Below are positions 62,438 to 64,000 of a stretch of 64,000 nucleotides of DNA, piece after piece. The translations under genes and the position numbers were made by a program. The notes under the pieces are model-generated. The model searched no databases. It worked only from the letters and a program-made list of their open reading frames with translations, and was not told the origin of the DNA. This DNA comes from Anaerolineales bacterium (lineage in GTDB: Bacteria > Chloroflexota > Anaerolineae > Anaerolineales > UBA11858): contig JADHTJ010000005.1 of assembly GCA_016785015.1 (NCBI GenBank), positions 1 through 64,000 on the forward strand. The letters run 5' to 3'. Position 1 is the stretch's first letter; every line of letters starts with the position of its first letter.

Positions 62438-63109
62438 ATGGCTGAAGACCTGGCCCTGCTCCACCAAAAAGTTGACCTGCTGACTGAGCAAGTTGCCGCT
62501 CTGACCTCACATGCGGAGATTCAGCAACGCAAGCAGCGCGAATTCGACGAGCTCAAGAATGATGCCATTCCCATCGTCAATCATATGATTAAGCTGAGCA
62601 TCGATGAGTTGGCGGATATTGGAACTGAGTTCGAGGTTGAAGATCTATTTTTCTTACTAAAGCGCGTTATCCGCAATACCCACATGTTTCTGGCAGTGTT
62701 CGACCGCTTTGAAGCCCTGATGGGGATCGCCGACGAGACAGAATTGTTGGGCAAACAAGTTTTCAATTTTGCAGTCGAGCAACTCGATCAATTCGAACGC
62801 GATGGCTACTTTGATTTCGCCCGTGAAAGCTGGCTGATCATGGAGAGAATTGTGACAGAGTTCTCCAAAGAGGATGTACGTGCCCTCGGCGACAATGTGG
62901 TCACTATTCTGAATACGGTCCGCACTATGACACAACCCGAAATCATGGCCTTGGCCAACAACGCTGTGGGTGCAATCAAGGAAGAAATTCCCGAAACTGA
63001 AAAAGTCTCCACCTGGAAATTACTCCGTGAACTTGGTGATCCCAAAGTTCGCCGAGGTATGGTCAGGATGATCAACCTATTAAAAGCTCTAGACGAGCAA
63101 GCAAATTAA
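62438..63109 (+). CDS. DUF1641 domain protein
   Basis: A 223-residue, largely helical protein. An N-terminal coiled-coil-like stretch (LHQKVDLLTEQVAAL) precedes several helices, and the C-terminal DUF1641 signature region reads GDPKVRRGMVRMINLLKAL. DUF1641 proteins are repeatedly found next to SQR-like or formate dehydrogenase genes and may be accessory subunits; activity is unknown. ATG 62438 is favoured over ATG 62435 because it lies six rather than three bases after AGGAG. It starts 11 bases after the SQR gene, so the two are co-expressed. Confidence 0.85.
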   Translation: MAEDLALLHQKVDLLTEQVAALTSHAEIQQRKQREFDELKNDAIPIVNHMIKLSIDELADIGTEFEVEDLFFLLKRVIRNTHMFLAVFDRFEALMGIADETELLGKQVFNFAVEQLDQFERDGYFDFARESWLIMERIVTEFSKEDVRALGDNVVTILNTVRTMTQPEIMALANNAVGAIKEEIPETEKVSTWKLLRELGDPKVRRGMVRMINLLKALDEQAN

Positions 63110-63142
63110 TCCATCAAAACATTTTTATCAAAGGAGTGTATG

Positions 63143-63448
63143 ATGTCACTGTTAGAAACGGTATCACTGAACGAAGAAGGCTTCTTGACCAATCCCGAGG
63201 AATGGACCAAAGAAATTGCTGTGGAAATGGCCAAAGGCGAGGGCATTGAAGATCTAAGCGAGGATCACTGGATGATCATCGACTTCTGCCGAGAAAGTGC
63301 GGTTGACTCCGGGTCAGCCCCAACTTTGCGGCAAATCACCAAAGGGACCGGAATCTCAACAAAAGTCCTGTTTGGTCTCTTCCCGAAGGGGCCGGCCAAA
63401 AAAGTTGCCAAGATTTCCGGTCTAGGTAAACCCGAAGGCTGTGTATAA
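63143..63448 (+). CDS. DsrC/TusE-family sulfur carrier protein
   Basis: A 101-residue protein of the DsrC/TusE family, which carries sulfur as a persulfide or trisulfide. Family features are LTNPEEWTKEIAVEMAKGEG, DHWMIIDFCRES, VLFGLFPKGPAKKVAKISG and the C-terminal GKPEGCV holding the conserved penultimate Cys. The second redox Cys of true DsrC, eleven residues before it, is missing (the region reads PAKKVAKIS), so it is a single-Cys form like TusE or sulfur-relay variants. ATG 63143 fits AGGAG better than ATG 63140. Fourth gene of the sulfide cluster. Confidence 0.92.
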   Translation: MSLLETVSLNEEGFLTNPEEWTKEIAVEMAKGEGIEDLSEDHWMIIDFCRESAVDSGSAPTLRQITKGTGISTKVLFGLFPKGPAKKVAKISGLGKPEGCV

Positions 63449-63490
63449 ATTCGTGACAATGCAGTAGGACTTATCTAAAAAATTCTCTAT

Positions 63491-63569
63491 TGTCACTCTG
63501 AGAGAGCGTAGCGAACGAAGAGTCTCATGTACCAATGCTATCAGGTCCTTCGCTGCGCTCAGGATGACA
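63491..63569. repeat. palindromic intergenic repeat, second copy of GTCAYTCTGA type
   Basis: TGTCACTCTGAG (63491-63502) and CTCAGGATGACA (63558-63569) are inverses with two mismatches; GAGAGCGTAGCGAACGAAG and CTTCGCTGCGCTC add inner pairing. Same family as 9951-10079. It separates the DsrC and DsrE2-like genes without a terminator T-tract. Confidence 0.75.
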
Positions 63570-63614
63570 TATTTGAGTCGGCTTCTAATCAATTCTAGAA
63601 AAGGAAAATAAAAA

Positions 63615-64000
63615 TGACTTCTGAAAACCGCCACATGGCGTTCATTTGCTCCAAAGGCAACCTGGATATGGCTTTACCTGCCCTGATTATGGGTTGGGCT
63701 GCCTTAGGCGACGGCATTGATGTAACTCTCTTCTTCACATTTTGGGGATTGGATATCATCACGGATAAGCGTATCGATAAGCTTGAACTTGCCCCCGTTG
63801 CCAATACCAGCTTCAAAATGAGCCTGATGGGCCTTCCCACTGGAAACTTGGGTATCCCACAAATTATGGGTGTTTTACCCGGCATGACCGCTTTTGCAAG
63901 CTGGTTCATGAAGAAAAAAATCGCCAGTCTCGACGTGCCGCCCATGCGGGAATACGTTGAAATGCTCATCGATGCAGGTGCAAATTTATACGGCTGCAAG
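63615..64000 (+). CDS. DsrE/DsrF/DrsH-like (DsrE2) protein, N-terminal part
   Basis: Runs off the right edge; 128 codons are visible. FICSKGNLDMALPALIMGWA and VTLFFTFWGLDIITDK are typical of DsrE2-type membrane-linked sulfur carriers (peroxiredoxin-like family). Conserved cysteines appear at CSKGN and in the last residues NLYGCK, where the family has its sulfur-binding Cys. A weakly amphipathic/hydrophobic stretch (MGVLPGMTAFASWFM) fits the family. AAAGGA lies eight bases before ATG 63615. It probably accepts sulfur from, or hands it to, the DsrC/TusE protein. Confidence 0.88.

Overview
The window looks like a chromosomal segment of an anaerobic or facultative member of the Chloroflexota, most likely class Anaerolineae. 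That placement is an inference from protein character (fused GlpA-GlpB, a lone Pgi domain of the Tal-Pgi type, fused 2-oxoacid dehydrogenase E1, many short palindromic repeats), not from a marker gene. There is no rRNA, tRNA, CRISPR array, prophage or large transposon. Coding density is high and genes lie on both strands in short operons.

Layout. 1-9.9 kb: end of rlmN, a NIL-domain protein, mgtE, a lipid kinase, a membrane spermidine-synthase-like protein, a methyltransferase, a SpoIIE-type phosphatase overlapping a K+ channel/RCK protein, a small P-loop protein, a prepilin peptidase and a SAM hydroxide adenosyltransferase. 10.3-16.4 kb: murA with an Asp in place of the usual active-site Cys, thioredoxin, OsmC, scpA, a YyaL-type protein and xth. 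16.8-23.7 kb: a very large GH13 enzyme, a REP-associated transposase flanked by two related hairpins, an exonuclease and an M20 peptidase. 23.7-36.5 kb: glpK, the nadC-nadA-nadB operon, a multi-sensor diguanylate cyclase, a fused glpA-glpB gene and glpC. Glycerol is converted to DHAP by GlpK and GlpABC, and DHAP is also a substrate of NadA. 36.7-43.3 kb: pgi, gnd, an SDR, zwf, pgl and an MBL hydrolase, covering the oxidative pentose phosphate branch. 43.4-54.7 kb: an L,D-transpeptidase, a membrane Fe-S oxidoreductase followed by fused E1, E2 and E3 of a 2-oxoacid dehydrogenase, a short DinB-like protein, an M20 hydrolase and a CBM9 lipoprotein. 55-60 kb: a likely 6S RNA, asnS, aspS with a long leader, and a LysR regulator. 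60.8-64 kb: an ArsR regulator, a sulfide:quinone-reductase-like flavoprotein, a DUF1641 protein, a single-Cys DsrC/TusE and the start of a DsrE2-like protein, together a sulfide/sulfane-sulfur module.

Most notable. (1) Upstream of aspS-asnS, a 31-codon ORF very rich in Asn and Asp codons, with its own extended -10 promoter and Shine-Dalgarno, is followed by an intrinsic terminator. The 5' arm of that terminator can instead pair with a segment just downstream of the Asn/Asp codons. This is the architecture of ribosome-mediated attenuation by Asn/Asp-tRNA charging. (2) Short palindromic or tandem repeats of the intergenic type lie in frame inside at least five genes (yyaL, glpAB, glpC, the HdrD-like gene, E2), mostly at inter-domain linkers, resembling the Rickettsia palindromic elements. 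(3) Two loci carry tandem pairs of small elements with TGTTACGCA/TGCGTAACA-type ends, both separated by 15 bp.
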